Positions 9,358 through 19,018 of a stretch of 41,026 bases of DNA are shown in pieces (position 1 is the stretch's first letter; each line of letters begins with the position of its first letter). Source of the DNA: Streptomyces triticisoli (GTDB lineage: Bacteria; Actinomycetota; Actinomycetes; Streptomycetales; Streptomycetaceae). The stretch spans positions 1 to 41,026 of the forward strand of contig NZ_QFDQ01000024.1 in assembly GCF_003270085.1 (NCBI RefSeq). Reading direction: 5' to 3'. Below the pieces are notes generated by a model. The model made no database searches and was not told where the DNA came from. It was given only the letters and a program-made list of their open reading frames with translations. A program made the position numbers and the translations under genes.

Positions 9358-10155
9358 GCCCGGTTACTCCTTCACAGATGGCGGCGTCGGGTCGAGACCT
9401 GCCGTTCGTACAGCTCATGTGCCCGGGCCCCCGACGGTCGGGTCGCGGTCCCGGTCACATGTCCATCCCACCAGCGTCGCGCGTCGAGCGCGCCCGACAC
9501 TGTGTCTGCGGTTTCCGTGTCCACGTAGACACATGTGGGAGTGTCGCCGCGCGCGCCTCGCCGCGGGGGCGGCGCGGATTCCGCAGGCAGGCGGATTCCA
9601 CAGCGGTGGTGCGGGGCCGCCTGCCGCCCCGCCGCTTCCGGCGGGGATGTCGGGGATCTGTCGGAGACCTCCGGCGCGGGGCCGTAGCGGGCGGGGAGTC
9701 GACGCTCGCACTTCGCTCCTGCCAGGGCGAAGCGGCCTCCCGCGCCGGAGGCGATCAGTGCCCGGGCGCCGCGAAGACGCGTGGGATCTTCACCCAAAGT
9801 GCCCTCGCTGCCCGGGATGGGAAACTCTTCGTCCTCCATGGCGCCGGGTGTCCGTACCGTCCCGTCCACCGGCTGCCTCTACCGGTTGTAGTGCCGGTAC
9901 CGGGCCCTGTCAATGGTTTGTCCGGACATTCGGACGAAAGTGAGGGGGATTGCCTCGGATGTGTCACAAAGACCTCTGCCGCGTCACACATGTCGCACGC
10001 ACGTGTGCCCTCGGTCACATCCGGCCGACAGGCGCTTGCCGGTGCGCACGGAGCGTCGTTGACCGAGCACAGGCTTGATGATCACCAGCGCTGCGCCCGG
10101 CTCCCCCGACGGCCTCCCCGGCCGCCGCCGTGGCGTGCGCGGGGAGGTACGCGTC
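9358..10155. other. Gene-free 800-bp stretch upstream of mmsA
   Basis: Several long overlapping frames exist but none has an RBS, recognisable domain or consistent coding bias. Sequence signals include the inverted repeat GTGTC-CACGTA-GACAC and TGTCCGGACA (a perfect 10-bp palindrome near 9919) within TTTGTCCG-N6-CGGACGAAA, plus GATGTGTCAC and GTCACACATG about 20 bp apart. The part near 9360-9560 should hold the mmsA promoter and the last 80 bp that of the small HTH gene. The middle may be a degraded gene, but I cannot name one. Confidence 0.4.
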
Positions 10156-10356
10156 ATGACCGACCTAAGGCTCTGGTCGTACAAGGAGATCGCGGCGCAC
10201 ATCCGGGTGCAGCCGGACACCGTGCGGTCCTACCGCAAGCACGGGCTGCTGCCGCCGCCCGACCACGTGGAGGGCGGCAAGCCCTACTGGTACGCCGACA
10301 CGGTCCGCGCCTGGGTCGCCGCCCGGCCCGGCAACCGCGGCCGCAGAGCCGACTGA
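10156..10356 (+). CDS. Small excisionase/MerR-like HTH DNA-binding protein
   Basis: ATG at 10156 follows GGGGAGGT with an 8-nt gap, the best RBS nearby, although the frame is open from 10075. The 66-residue protein is essentially one winged-helix motif: LWSYKEIAAHIRVQPDTVRS, then YRKHGLLPPPDHVEGGKPYW and the W of RAWVAARPG. This matches AlpA/Xis-like helix-turn-helix domains (MerR superfamily) that bind DNA without an effector domain. No integrase or phage gene is adjacent, so it is more likely a stand-alone chromosomal regulator than an excisionase. It ends 26 bp before the convergent alcohol dehydrogenase stop. Its target is unknown; the gene-free region upstream is a candidate. Confidence 0.75.
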   Translation: MTDLRLWSYKEIAAHIRVQPDTVRSYRKHGLLPPPDHVEGGKPYWYADTVRAWVAARPGNRGRRAD

Positions 10357-10381
10357 GGCCCCGCCCCCGTCCCGGACCGGA

Positions 10382-11425
10382 TCAGCTCCACGGCTCGATG
10401 ACCGTGACCCCGGACCCCGGTGCCGTCCCCATCGCCGCGAGCGCGTCCGGGGCGGCCGCCAGGGGGATGGCGGACGTCACCAGCAGGTCGGGCCGCAGCA
10501 CACCGGCCTCCACCAGCTGGAGCATCCGCGGGTAGGCGTGCGCGGCCATGCCGTGGCTGCCCAGAAGTTCCAGCTCCAGGGCGACCGCGCGCGCCATGGG
10601 CACCGGGGTGGTGCCCGTCGGGGAGGGCAGCAGGCCGACCTGGACATGGCGGCCCCGGCGACGCAGACCGTTCACCGAGGCCGCGCAGGTGGCGGGCGAG
10701 CCGAGCGCGTCGAGCGAGAGGTGGGCGCCGCCGCCGGTCACCTCGCGCACCCGTTCCGCGGTGTCCCGCACACCGGTGGCGTCCACGCACTGCTCGGCGC
10801 CGGACTTCCGCGCCAGTTCCAGGGCCCGGGCGGACACGTCCACCGCGACCACTCTGGCCCCGGCCGCCGCCGCGATCATCACCGCCGACAGGCCCACGCC
10901 CCCGCAGCCGTGCACGGCGACCCACTCGCCGGCGGCGACCCGGCCCTGCTGGACCACCGCGCGGAACGCCGTGGCGAACCGGCAGCCGAGCGAGGCCGCC
11001 GTCGCGGAGGACAGTCCGTCGGGCACGGCGACCAGGTTCACGTCGGCGTGGTCGAGCGCCACGTACTGGGCGAAGGAGCCCCAGTGCGTGAAGCCCGGCT
11101 GGGTCTGCCGCTCGCACACCTGCTGGTCGCCGGCCGCGCAGGCGGGGCAGGTGCCGCAGGCGCAGACGAAGGGCACCGTGACCCGGTCTCCGGGGAGCCA
11201 GCGGGTCACCCGCGGGCCCACTTCCTCCACGGTCCCGGCGAGTTCGTGTCCCGGCACGTGCGGCAGGGTGATGTCGGGGTCGTGGCCCTGCCAGCCGTGC
11301 CAGTCGCTGCGGCACAGGCCGGTCGCCTCGACCCGCACCACCACCCCGTGCTCGGCGGGCCGCGGGTCGGCGACCTCGCGCACCTCGGCCGGCTCCCCGT
11401 ACCGCTCGAACACCACAGCCCGCAT
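10382..11425 (-). CDS. Zinc-dependent alcohol dehydrogenase (MDR superfamily)
   Basis: The 347-residue product has the medium-chain dehydrogenase layout. Catalytic zinc ligands are Cys38 (GLCRSDW), His60-Glu61 (PGHE) and Cys148. The structural zinc site is complete (C90, C93, C96, C104 in [17 protein letters not shown]). The Rossmann motif HGCGGVGLS is near 172-180, followed by [20 protein letters not shown], whose Asp after the second strand suggests NAD(H) rather than NADP(H). It should interconvert a primary or secondary alcohol and its carbonyl; the substrate is unknown. The gene is monocistronic, convergent with the small HTH gene and divergent from the copper operon. Confidence 0.9.
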   Translation of the reverse strand: MRAVVFERYGEPAEVREVADPRPAEHGVVVRVEATGLCRSDWHGWQGHDPDITLPHVPGHELAGTVEEVGPRVTRWLPGDRVTVPFVCACGTCPACAAGDQQVCERQTQPGFTHWGSFAQYVALDHADVNLVAVPDGLSSATAASLGCRFATAFRAVVQQGRVAAGEWVAVHGCGGVGLSAVMIAAAAGARVVAVDVSARALELARKSGAEQCVDATGVRDTAERVREVTGGGAHLSLDALGSPATCAASVNGLRRRGRHVQVGLLPSPTGTTPVPMARAVALELELLGSHGMAAHAYPRMLQLVEAGVLRPDLLVTSAIPLAAAPDALAAMGTAPGSGVTVIEPWS

Positions 11426-11754
11426 CCGCCGCCTCGCCTTCCGCCGGGGTCTGCCCGCGGCTCACCGCTTCCGACCGCTTCCGGCGGAACCGTAGTACGC
11501 GGCCCCAATACGCGGCGCCCGGCCCCGGGGCGCGGCCCTGCCCCGCCACCGCCGGCACGGTTCACCGGGCACGGGCGCGCACGGAACGGCCCGGCGTTGA
11601 TACTCGCCCACGAGGGTGCCGAGGGCGGCGCCACCCGGGTCAGGGACCCTTGGAGGAATACCCCCTAGGGGTATAGTGTTGAATGTGCGCGAGGCCCCCG
11701 CGGGCCCCGTGCACCCCATCCACCACGACATGCACCACGACCGAGGAGTACGAC
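11426..11754. other. Divergent intergenic region between alcohol dehydrogenase and copper operon
   Basis: About 330 bp without a gene. Its right part holds the copper-regulated promoter (annotated separately) and an approximately 75-nt untranslated leader for copZ. The left part should hold the dehydrogenase promoter, but I see no clear boxes. Confidence 0.5.
11650..11677 (+). promoter_or_regulatory. Copper-operon promoter with CsoR-type operator in the spacer
   Basis: TTGGAG (11650-11655) and TATAGT (11672-11677) are separated by 16 bp and fit -35 and -10 boxes. The spacer contains the near-perfect palindrome ATACCCCCTAGGGGTAT (11658-11674), which matches the TACCCC...GGGGTA form of CsoR operators. 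CsoR is a copper-sensing repressor that releases DNA on binding Cu(I). Binding here would block RNA polymerase directly. No csoR gene is in the window, so the repressor must be encoded elsewhere. Confidence 0.85.
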
Positions 11755-11994
11755 ATGACCGACCGGACCGGCACCCCGGACACCGTCACCACCGTCTACA
11801 AGGTGAGCGGGATGAGCTGCGGACACTGCGAGGGTTCCGTCTCCGCCGAACTCTCCGAGCTGCCCGGCGTCAGCTCGGTGAAGGCCGTCGCCTCCAGCGG
11901 CGAGGTCACCGTCGTCTCGGCGGCCCCGCTCGACGAGGAGGCGGTGCGCGCCGCCGTGGACGAGGCCGGCTTCGAGCTCGTCGGCACGGCCTGA
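11755..11994 (+). CDS. copZ: Copper chaperone CopZ
   Basis: ATG at 11755 follows GAGGAG with good spacing. The 79-residue product is a single heavy-metal-associated (HMA) domain, [20 protein letters not shown], with the Cu(I)-binding GMxCxxC motif at Cys22 and Cys25 and the usual beta-alpha-beta-beta-alpha-beta pattern ending in DEAGFELV. It binds cytosolic Cu(I) and passes it to the N-terminal HMA domain of CopA. It is the first gene of the operon, 56 bp ahead of copA, behind the CsoR-type promoter. Confidence 0.93.
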   Translation: MTDRTGTPDTVTTVYKVSGMSCGHCEGSVSAELSELPGVSSVKAVASSGEVTVVSAAPLDEEAVRAAVDEAGFELVGTA

Positions 11995-12050
11995 CGAAAA
12001 CCGTCCACATCACTCCCCCTTCCCCCCGTCCGCCGTCTGGAGTTCCACGG

Positions 12051-14324
12051 ATGAACACCCCCGCCGCCACACAGACGCCCATGACCGACCGGCCGGACCT
12101 CTCCGAGGTCGAGCTGCTCGTCGGCGGGATGACCTGCGCATCCTGCGCGGCCCGCGTCGAGAAGAAGCTCAACCGCATGGACGGCGTCACCGCGACGGTC
12201 AACTACGCCACGGAGAAGGCCAGGGTCACCTACCCGGCAGGGGTATCCGTCGCCGACCTGATCGCCACCGTGGTGAAGACGGGCTACACCGCCGAGGAGC
12301 CCCCGCGGCCTCGGCCGGAACCGGAAGCACACCCTGCCGAGCAGCAGGAACCCCAGGACCCCGAACTGGTCTCCCTGCGTCAGCGCCTGATCGTTTCCGC
12401 ACTCCTCGCCGCTCCCGTCGTCCTGCTCGCCATGGTCCCGGCCCTGCAGTTCGACAACTGGCAGTGGCTCTCGCTGACCCTCGCCGCGCCGGTCGTCGTC
12501 TGGGGCGGCCTGCCGTTCCACCGCGCTGCCCTGACCAACGCCCGGCACGGCGCCGCCACCATGGACACGCTCGTCTCGATCGGCACCCTCGCCGCGTTCG
12601 GCTGGTCGCTGTGGGCGCTGTTCCTCGGTGACGCGGGCATGCCCGGCATGCGCCACGGGTTCAGCTTCGCCGTCTCCCGGATGGACGCGTCCTCCACGAT
12701 CTACCTGGAGGTCGCCGCCGGAGTCCTCGCGTTCATCGTGCTCGGCCGCTACCTGGAGGCCCGCTCCAAGCGGCGGGCGGGGGCCGCGCTGCGGGCGCTG
12801 ATGGAGCTGGGCGCGAAGGACGTCGCCGTGCTGCGGGGCGGGGCGGAGGTGCGGATACCGGTGTCGGCGCTGGCCGTCGGTGACCGGTTCGTCGTACGGC
12901 CCGGCGAGAAGGTCGCCACCGACGGCACGGTCGTCGAGGGCACCTCGGCGGTCGACGCCTCCATGCTGACCGGCGAGTCGGTGCCGGTGGACGTCGGCGT
13001 CGGCGACACCGTCACGGGCGCCACGGTCAACGCGGGCGGCCGTCTGGTCGTCGAGGCCACCCGCGTCGGCGCGGACACCCAGCTCGCGCGCATGGCGCAG
13101 CTGGTCGAGGACGCGCAGAACGGCAAGGCCGAGGTGCAGCGGCTGGCCGACCGGATCTCGGCGGTCTTCGTGCCGGTGGTCCTGGTCATCGCCCTGGGCA
13201 CCCTGCTCACCTGGCTGTTCGTCACCGGTGACGTGACCGCGGCCTTCACCGCGGCCGTCGCGGTGCTGATCATCGCCTGCCCGTGCGCGCTGGGCCTGGC
13301 CACACCGACCGCGCTGATGGTCGGCACCGGCCGGGGCGCCCAGCTCGGCATCCTGATCAAGGGTCCCGAGGTGCTGGAGTCCACCCGCCGCGTCGACACC
13401 GTCGTCCTGGACAAGACCGGGACGGTCACCACGGGCCGTATGACCCTCCAGGAGGTGTACGCCGCCGAGGGCACCGACGAGAAGCAGCTGCTGCGTCTCG
13501 CGGGCGCCCTGGAGCACGCCTCCGAGCACCCGATCGCCAAGGCCGTCGCCGCCGGCGCCGAGGAGCGGGTGGGGCCGCTGCCCCCGGTCGAGCACTTCGA
13601 GAACGTCCCCGGGCGGGGCGTACGCGGGCGCGTGGAGGGCCACGACGTGGCCGTGGGCCGGCTCGTGGACCTCACCGCCGAGCTGCCGGACGAGGTGGCC
13701 CGCGCCCGCCGCGAGGCCGAGAGTCAGGGCCGTACGGCGGTCGTCGTCGGCTGGGACGGGGTGGCACGAGGTGTCGTCGCCGTGGCCGACGCGGTCAAGG
13801 AGACCAGCCCTCAGGCCGTACGGCAGCTGCGCGCGCTGGGGCTGCGGCCCGTCCTGCTGACCGGGGACAACCGCGCGGTCGCCGAGACCGTGGCACGGGC
13901 GGTCGGGATCGACCCCCAGGACGTGATCGCCGAGGTGCTGCCGCAGGACAAGGTCGAGGCCGTCCGGCGGCTGCAGGCCGAGGGGCGGACCGTGGCCATG
14001 GTCGGCGACGGCGTCAACGACGCCGCCGCGCTCGCCACCGCCGACCTGGGCCTGGCGATGGGCACCGGCACGGACGCCGCCATCGAGGCCGGCGACCTGA
14101 CGCTGGTCCGCGGCGACCTGCGGGTGGCCGCGGACGCCATCCGGCTGTCCCGGAGGACGCTGACCACCATCAAGGGCAACCTGGTGTGGGCCTTCGGCTA
14201 CAACGTGGCCGCGCTGCCGCTGGCCGCCGCCGGCCTGCTCAACCCGATGATCGCGGGGGCGGCGATGGCGTTCTCGTCGGTGTTCGTGGTGACGAACAGT
14301 CTGCGGCTGCGGACGTTCCGTTGA
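12051..14324 (+). CDS. copA: Copper-exporting P1B-type ATPase CopA
   Basis: ATG at 12051 gives 757 residues. There is one N-terminal HMA domain (GGMTCASC, Cys29/Cys32). The P1B core has eight predicted membrane helices and, near 410-412, the transmembrane CPC metal site ([16 protein letters not shown]). The actuator loop TGES is near 307, the phosphorylated Asp is in DKTGT near 454, the HP motif is SEHPIAK, and the hinge is GDGVND near 652. The last helices include [12 protein letters not shown] and [16 protein letters not shown], as in Cu(I) pumps (P1B-1). It exports Cu(I) from the cytoplasm using ATP. It is co-transcribed with copZ. The short linker after the HMA domain is rich in Pro and Glu. 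Confidence 0.95.
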   Translation: MNTPAATQTPMTDRPDLSEVELLVGGMTCASCAARVEKKLNRMDGVTATVNYATEKARVTYPAGVSVADLIATVVKTGYTAEEPPRPRPEPEAHPAEQQEPQDPELVSLRQRLIVSALLAAPVVLLAMVPALQFDNWQWLSLTLAAPVVVWGGLPFHRAALTNARHGAATMDTLVSIGTLAAFGWSLWALFLGDAGMPGMRHGFSFAVSRMDASSTIYLEVAAGVLAFIVLGRYLEARSKRRAGAALRALMELGAKDVAVLRGGAEVRIPVSALAVGDRFVVRPGEKVATDGTVVEGTSAVDASMLTGESVPVDVGVGDTVTGATVNAGGRLVVEATRVGADTQLARMAQLVEDAQNGKAEVQRLADRISAVFVPVVLVIALGTLLTWLFVTGDVTAAFTAAVAVLIIACPCALGLATPTALMVGTGRGAQLGILIKGPEVLESTRRVDTVVLDKTGTVTTGRMTLQEVYAAEGTDEKQLLRLAGALEHASEHPIAKAVAAGAEERVGPLPPVEHFENVPGRGVRGRVEGHDVAVGRLVDLTAELPDEVARARREAESQGRTAVVVGWDGVARGVVAVADAVKETSPQAVRQLRALGLRPVLLTGDNRAVAETVARAVGIDPQDVIAEVLPQDKVEAVRRLQAEGRTVAMVGDGVNDAAALATADLGLAMGTGTDAAIEAGDLTLVRGDLRVAADAIRLSRRTLTTIKGNLVWAFGYNVAALPLAAAGLLNPMIAGAAMAFSSVFVVTNSLRLRTFR

Positions 14325-14420
14325 GAACATCCGACTTCTGACGGAAGTAAGAGACCCTCTAGAGTCCGACGCGTGCCTCACATAAGCTCTTCACAAGGCT
14401 CGCGCATCATCCTTACGCCG

Positions 14421-14445
14421 GGGCCCGTTCGCCATACCCGGGCCC
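14421..14445 (+). terminator. Stem-loop after copA
   Basis: GGGCCCG, an 11-nt loop and CGGGCCC form a 7-bp perfect stem about 100 bp past the copA stop, followed by TTGCG. A plausible but not strong terminator. Confidence 0.45.
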
Positions 14446-14802
14446 TTGCGTACCCAACGGACACATGCGAGAGACGCAGATCACAGTGGTGTGAACGTAA
14501 CCATCGAAGGGGTTCGAAGGTCTAAGTTGGCGATGTCATGTCGGGAAGCGTCTTGGGGGGCGCCGACCGGCATCCGGGGATGTCTTGGGGGACTTCCTCG
14601 GAGATGCGTTGCCGGGGCAGGTACAGCGGGGAGCTTTGAGCGGCCCTCCCGTGCGTGCGCTGTCCCGGCAGATCGCACCGGCAGTACGACTGCGATACAG
14701 AAGTGCGGCGAGTTCTGCTCGTTGTGCTCACAGCGATTCAGGCGCTGGTCCTCATGAACGCCCGGCCGGATCCCGTGGGGGGAATCCGCACCGGGGCATG
14801 GG

Positions 14803-14857
14803 AAGGCGCCCTGGTCGTCGGCCCGTGGGGGGACCGGCGCACCGGGGCGCCTTCCGC
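14803..14857 (+). terminator. Long-stem hairpin, possible bidirectional terminator
   Basis: GGAAGGCGCCC pairs perfectly with GGGCGCCTTCC (11-bp stem) across a 33-nt loop, followed by GCTTTCC on the plus strand. It lies between the convergent copA and citA genes, so it could stop readthrough from either side. Confidence 0.5.
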
Positions 14858-14894
14858 TTTCCTCATGCCCTCTTCATGCCCTCTTCGGCGGTCG

Positions 14895-14935
14895 GCCTTC
14901 GGCGCTCGGCACGAGGCCCCGCGTCCGCCGAAGGC
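14895..14935 (-). terminator. citA terminator hairpin
   Basis: GCCTTCGGCG and CGCCGAAGGC form a 10-bp perfect stem, starting about 36 bp beyond the citA stop. An overlapping alternative stem (GGCCCCG at 14915 with CGGGGCC at 14943) is mutually exclusive with it. Confidence 0.6.
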
Positions 14936-14970
14936 TCGGATACGGGGCCCGGTGACGACGGCTGCCTGCG

Positions 14971-16260
<1,290 letters not shown>

Positions 16261-16364
16261 GTCTTCCCTCACCGACGTAGTGCCTCATCTTCGAGGTGCC
16301 CTGACTGTCTCTACCATCCCCCATTTGGCCCAGGAGAGTGCACTCGGGGTCGACCATTGGGCCC

Positions 16365-16389
16365 ATTGGCGGCACTCAGTGCCGCCAAT
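16365..16389. promoter_or_regulatory. 25-bp perfect palindrome upstream of citA
   Basis: ATTGGCGGCACT, one C, then AGTGCCGCCAAT: 12-bp perfect arms, 104 bp upstream of the citA start. Its symmetry and position fit an operator for a dimeric repressor; as RNA it could also form an 11-bp stem with a 3-nt loop. A smaller palindrome, GAGTGCACTC, lies 20 bp closer to citA (16336-16345). The binding protein is unknown. Confidence 0.65.
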
Positions 16390-16467
16390 CTGCTCATCCT
16401 GCCCGTTCACTCCGGCCACGGGAAGTGCTGTGTGACCTTTACGACTCGTATGATCGATCATTTTTTG

Positions 16468-16480
16468 TGACGCAGCGTCA
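16468..16480. promoter_or_regulatory. 13-bp palindrome TGACGCAGCGTCA
   Basis: Perfect inverted repeat next to a T6 run, with TGATCGATCA (16451-16460) and ACGACTCGT just to its left. It lies between recD2 and citA and shares the TGACG-N3-CGTCA skeleton with 158-170. The operator role is inferred. Confidence 0.35.
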
Positions 16481-16533
16481 GAAGGCGGGTTCAGGCCCGG
16501 TGAACGGCGGTTCCCAGCCACCACGGAGCCGGT

Positions 16534-16559
16534 CGGCCGGCGCCGGACCGGGCCGGCCG
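16534..16559 (-). terminator. recD2 terminator hairpin
   Basis: CGGCCGGC, 10-nt loop, GCCGGCCG: an 8-bp perfect stem that starts 4 bp past the recD2 stop codon. Confidence 0.55.
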
Positions 16560-16563
16560 CAGG

Positions 16564-18825
16564 TCAGCCGCCGAGCCGGAAGTCCAGCGCCGTACAGCGC
16601 CGTCCCGCCGACACCGTGCGCACCGCCTGGCCGATCGCCTTGCGCGAACCGACGAGGACGACCAGCTTCCTGGCCCGGGTGACCGCCGTGTAGAGCAGGT
16701 TGCGCTGGAGCATCATCCAGGCACCGGTGGTGACCGGGATCACCACCGCGGGATACTCACTGCCCTGTGAACGGTGGATGGTCACCGCGTACGCGTGCGC
16801 CAGTTCGTCCAGTTCGTCGAACTCGTACGGAACCTCCTCGTCCTCGTCCGTCCGCACCGTCAGACGCTGGTCGACCGGGTCGAGCGAGGTGACCACGCCC
16901 ACGGTGCCGTTGAAGACACCGTTCTCCCCCTTCTCGTAATTGTTGCGAATCTGAGTGACCTTGTCCCCGACGCGGAAAACCCGTCCGCCGAACCGCTTTT
17001 CCGGCAGATCCGGCCTGCCCGGGGTGATGGCCTGCTGGAGCAGGCCGTTCAGCGTGCCGGCGCCCGCCGGGCCGCGGTGCATGGGCGCGAGCACCTGCAC
17101 GTCCCGGCGCGGGTCGAGCCCGAACCGGGCCGGGATGCGGCGCGCGGCCACGTCCACGGTGAGCCGGCCGGCCTCCTCCGTGTCGTCCTCGACGAAGAGG
17201 AAGAAGTCCTTCAGGCCGTCGGTGAGCGGGTGCTGCCCGGCGTTGATCCGGTGGGCGTTGGTCACCACACCGGACTGCTGGGCCTGGCGGAACACGCGCG
17301 TGAGACGGACGGCGGGGATGGGGCCGGCATCGGCCAGCAGATCCCTGAGGACCTCCCCGGCCCCGACGCTGGGCAGCTGGTCGACGTCCCCGACGAACAG
17401 CAGGTGGGCGCCCGGGGGCACGGCCTTGACCAGCTTGTTCGCCAGCAGCAGGTCCAGCATGGACGCCTCGTCGACGACCACGAGATCGGCGTCGAGCGGC
17501 CGGTCCCTGTCGTACGCGGCATCCCCGCCGGGCTTGAGCTCCAGCAGGCGGTGGACGGTGGAGGCCTCCGCGCCGGTGAGCTCCGACAGCCGCTTGGCGG
17601 CGCGTCCGGTGGGCGCGGCCAGCACGACCTTCGCCTTCTTCGCCCGGGCGAGCTCCACGATCGAGCGCACGGTGAAGGACTTGCCGCACCCGGGGCCACC
17701 GGTCAGCACGGCCACCTTCTCGGTCAGCGCCAGCTTCACGGCCGCCTCCTGCTCGGGAGCGAGGTCGGCCCCCGTACGGCCCTTGAGCCAGCTCAGCGCC
17801 CTGTCCCAGGCCACGTCCCGGAAGGACGGCATCCGGTCGGCGTCCGTACGCAGCAGGCGCAGCAGCTGGGCGGACAGGGAGAGCTCGGCGCGGTGGAAGG
17901 GCACGAGGTAGATCGCGGTGACCGGCTCACCACCGTCGTGCCCCGGCACCTTCTCCCGCACGACCCCGGGGTCGCCGCCGTCCTCCGCGGGCTGCGCGAG
18001 CTCGGCGAGGCACTCGATGACGAGCCCGGTGTCGACCTGGAGGAGCTTGACCGCGTCCGCGATCAGCCGCTCCTCGGGCAGGAAGCAGTGACCCTGGTCG
18101 GCGGACTGCGACAGCGCGTACTGCAGTCCCGCCTTGACCCGCTCCGGGCTGTCGTGCGGGATCCCGACGGACTGGGCGATCTTGTCGGCGGTCAGGAAGC
18201 CGATGCCCCAGACGTCGGCGGCGAGCCGGTACGGCTGGTTCTTCACGACGGAGATGGAGGCGTCGCCGTACTTCTTGTAGATCCGCACCGCGATGGAGGT
18301 GGACACGTCCACGGTCTGCAGGAACAGCATCACCTCCTTGATCGCCTTCTGCTCCTCCCAGGCGTCGGCGATCCTCTTCGTCCGCTTGGGCCCGAGGCCG
18401 GGGACCTCGACGAGCCGCTCGGGCTCCTCCTCGATGATCCTCAGGGTGTCCAGCCCGAAGTGCTGGGTGATGCGGTCGGCGAAGACCGGCCCGATGCCCT
18501 TGACCAGCCCGGAGCCGAGGTACCGGCGGATGCCCTGGACGGTGGCCGGCAGGACGGTCGTGTAGTTCTCGACCTGGAACTGCTTGCCGTACTGCGGGTG
18601 GGACCCCCAGCGCCCCTCCATCCGCAGCGACTCCCCCACCTGGGCCCCGAGCAGCGCGCCCACCACCGTGAGCAGGTCACCGGCGCCTCGGCCGGTGTCG
18701 ACCCGGGCGACCGTGTAGCCGTTCTCCTCGTTGGCGTACGTGATGCGCTCCAGGACGCCTTCGAGTACGGCCGTCCGCCGCTCCCCGGCCCCGGCCTGCC
18801 CCGCCCGATTCGCCTCCGTGCTCAT
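16564..18825 (-). CDS. recD2: RecD2-type ATP-dependent DNA helicase
   Basis: The 753-residue product has an N-terminal OB-like region (VLEGVLERITYANEENGYTV), tandem helix-hairpin-helix motifs (LVEVPGLGPKRTKRIADAW and VWGIGFLTADKIAQSVGI) and a superfamily 1B helicase core: Walker A GGPGCGKS near 374, VVLAAPTGRAAKRL, Walker B VVVDEASML near 448, GDVDQLPSVGAGEVL, and motifs V/VI AVTIHRSQGSEYPAVVIP and LLYTAVTRARKLVVLVGS. The long N-terminus with HhH motifs separates RecD2 from the RecD subunit of RecBCD; no recB or recC lies nearby. RecD2 unwinds 5'-tailed DNA and helps in replication fork and damage tolerance. Its promoter region contains the terminator of the sugar operon upstream. Confidence 0.94.
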   Translation of the reverse strand: MSTEANRAGQAGAGERRTAVLEGVLERITYANEENGYTVARVDTGRGAGDLLTVVGALLGAQVGESLRMEGRWGSHPQYGKQFQVENYTTVLPATVQGIRRYLGSGLVKGIGPVFADRITQHFGLDTLRIIEEEPERLVEVPGLGPKRTKRIADAWEEQKAIKEVMLFLQTVDVSTSIAVRIYKKYGDASISVVKNQPYRLAADVWGIGFLTADKIAQSVGIPHDSPERVKAGLQYALSQSADQGHCFLPEERLIADAVKLLQVDTGLVIECLAELAQPAEDGGDPGVVREKVPGHDGGEPVTAIYLVPFHRAELSLSAQLLRLLRTDADRMPSFRDVAWDRALSWLKGRTGADLAPEQEAAVKLALTEKVAVLTGGPGCGKSFTVRSIVELARAKKAKVVLAAPTGRAAKRLSELTGAEASTVHRLLELKPGGDAAYDRDRPLDADLVVVDEASMLDLLLANKLVKAVPPGAHLLFVGDVDQLPSVGAGEVLRDLLADAGPIPAVRLTRVFRQAQQSGVVTNAHRINAGQHPLTDGLKDFFLFVEDDTEEAGRLTVDVAARRIPARFGLDPRRDVQVLAPMHRGPAGAGTLNGLLQQAITPGRPDLPEKRFGGRVFRVGDKVTQIRNNYEKGENGVFNGTVGVVTSLDPVDQRLTVRTDEDEEVPYEFDELDELAHAYAVTIHRSQGSEYPAVVIPVTTGAWMMLQRNLLYTAVTRARKLVVLVGSRKAIGQAVRTVSAGRRCTALDFRLGG

Positions 18826-18855
18826 GCTGCGACGGTACCGCCGGGCGGTGACATT

Positions 18856-18888
18856 CGAGGGGGCCCGGTCCTCGACCGGGCCCCCTCG
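18856..18888 (-). terminator. Strong terminator of the sugar-type operon
   Basis: CGAGGGGGCCCGGT, loop CCTCG, ACCGGGCCCCCTCG: a 14-bp perfect G/C-rich stem. It lies 130 bp past the last gene of the minus-strand operon and 31 bp upstream of recD2, insulating the two units. Confidence 0.75.
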
Positions 18889-19018
18889 GCTTCCCCTCCG
18901 GTATCAGAACCCCCCGCGATCCCCCCGGATCCCCCTCCAGGAGTCCTGACGCCAGTTACGACACACTGAGCGCGGGAAGGGTTGCACGGCTCGGCAAGAT
19001 TTTTCTCGGATCACCCGC

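Larger units (their letters stand above)
14325..14970. other. Gene-free region between convergent copA and citA
   Basis: About 645 bp. The left part holds the copA terminator. The middle (about 14450-14750) has lower G+C and contains GTCTTGGGGG twice, 32 bp apart, and a short open frame (14446-14757) with no convincing RBS, domain or codon bias. The right part holds two strong hairpins, a direct repeat of CCCGTGGGGGGA...GCACCGGGGC 51 bp apart, and a tandem duplication of CATGCCCTCTT (14867-14888). The middle might be a gene remnant or an untranslated RNA; I cannot decide. Confidence 0.4.

Noticed and set aside
10156..10356. Small HTH protein as a phage excisionase
   Set aside because: No integrase, attachment-site repeat or other phage gene lies nearby, so a mobile element cannot be supported.
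9372..10535. Overlapping open frames in the gap upstream of mmsA
   Set aside because: No RBS, no recognisable motif and inconsistent third-position bias; kept only as a gene-free region.
14505..14525. GGTTCGAA resembling a tRNA T-loop
   Set aside because: The flanking bases do not form the T-stem, and no acceptor or anticodon arms fit.
14446..14757. 103-codon plus-strand frame between copA and citA
   Set aside because: Its sequence is Cys/Arg/Ser-rich without a domain, and no RBS precedes its start.
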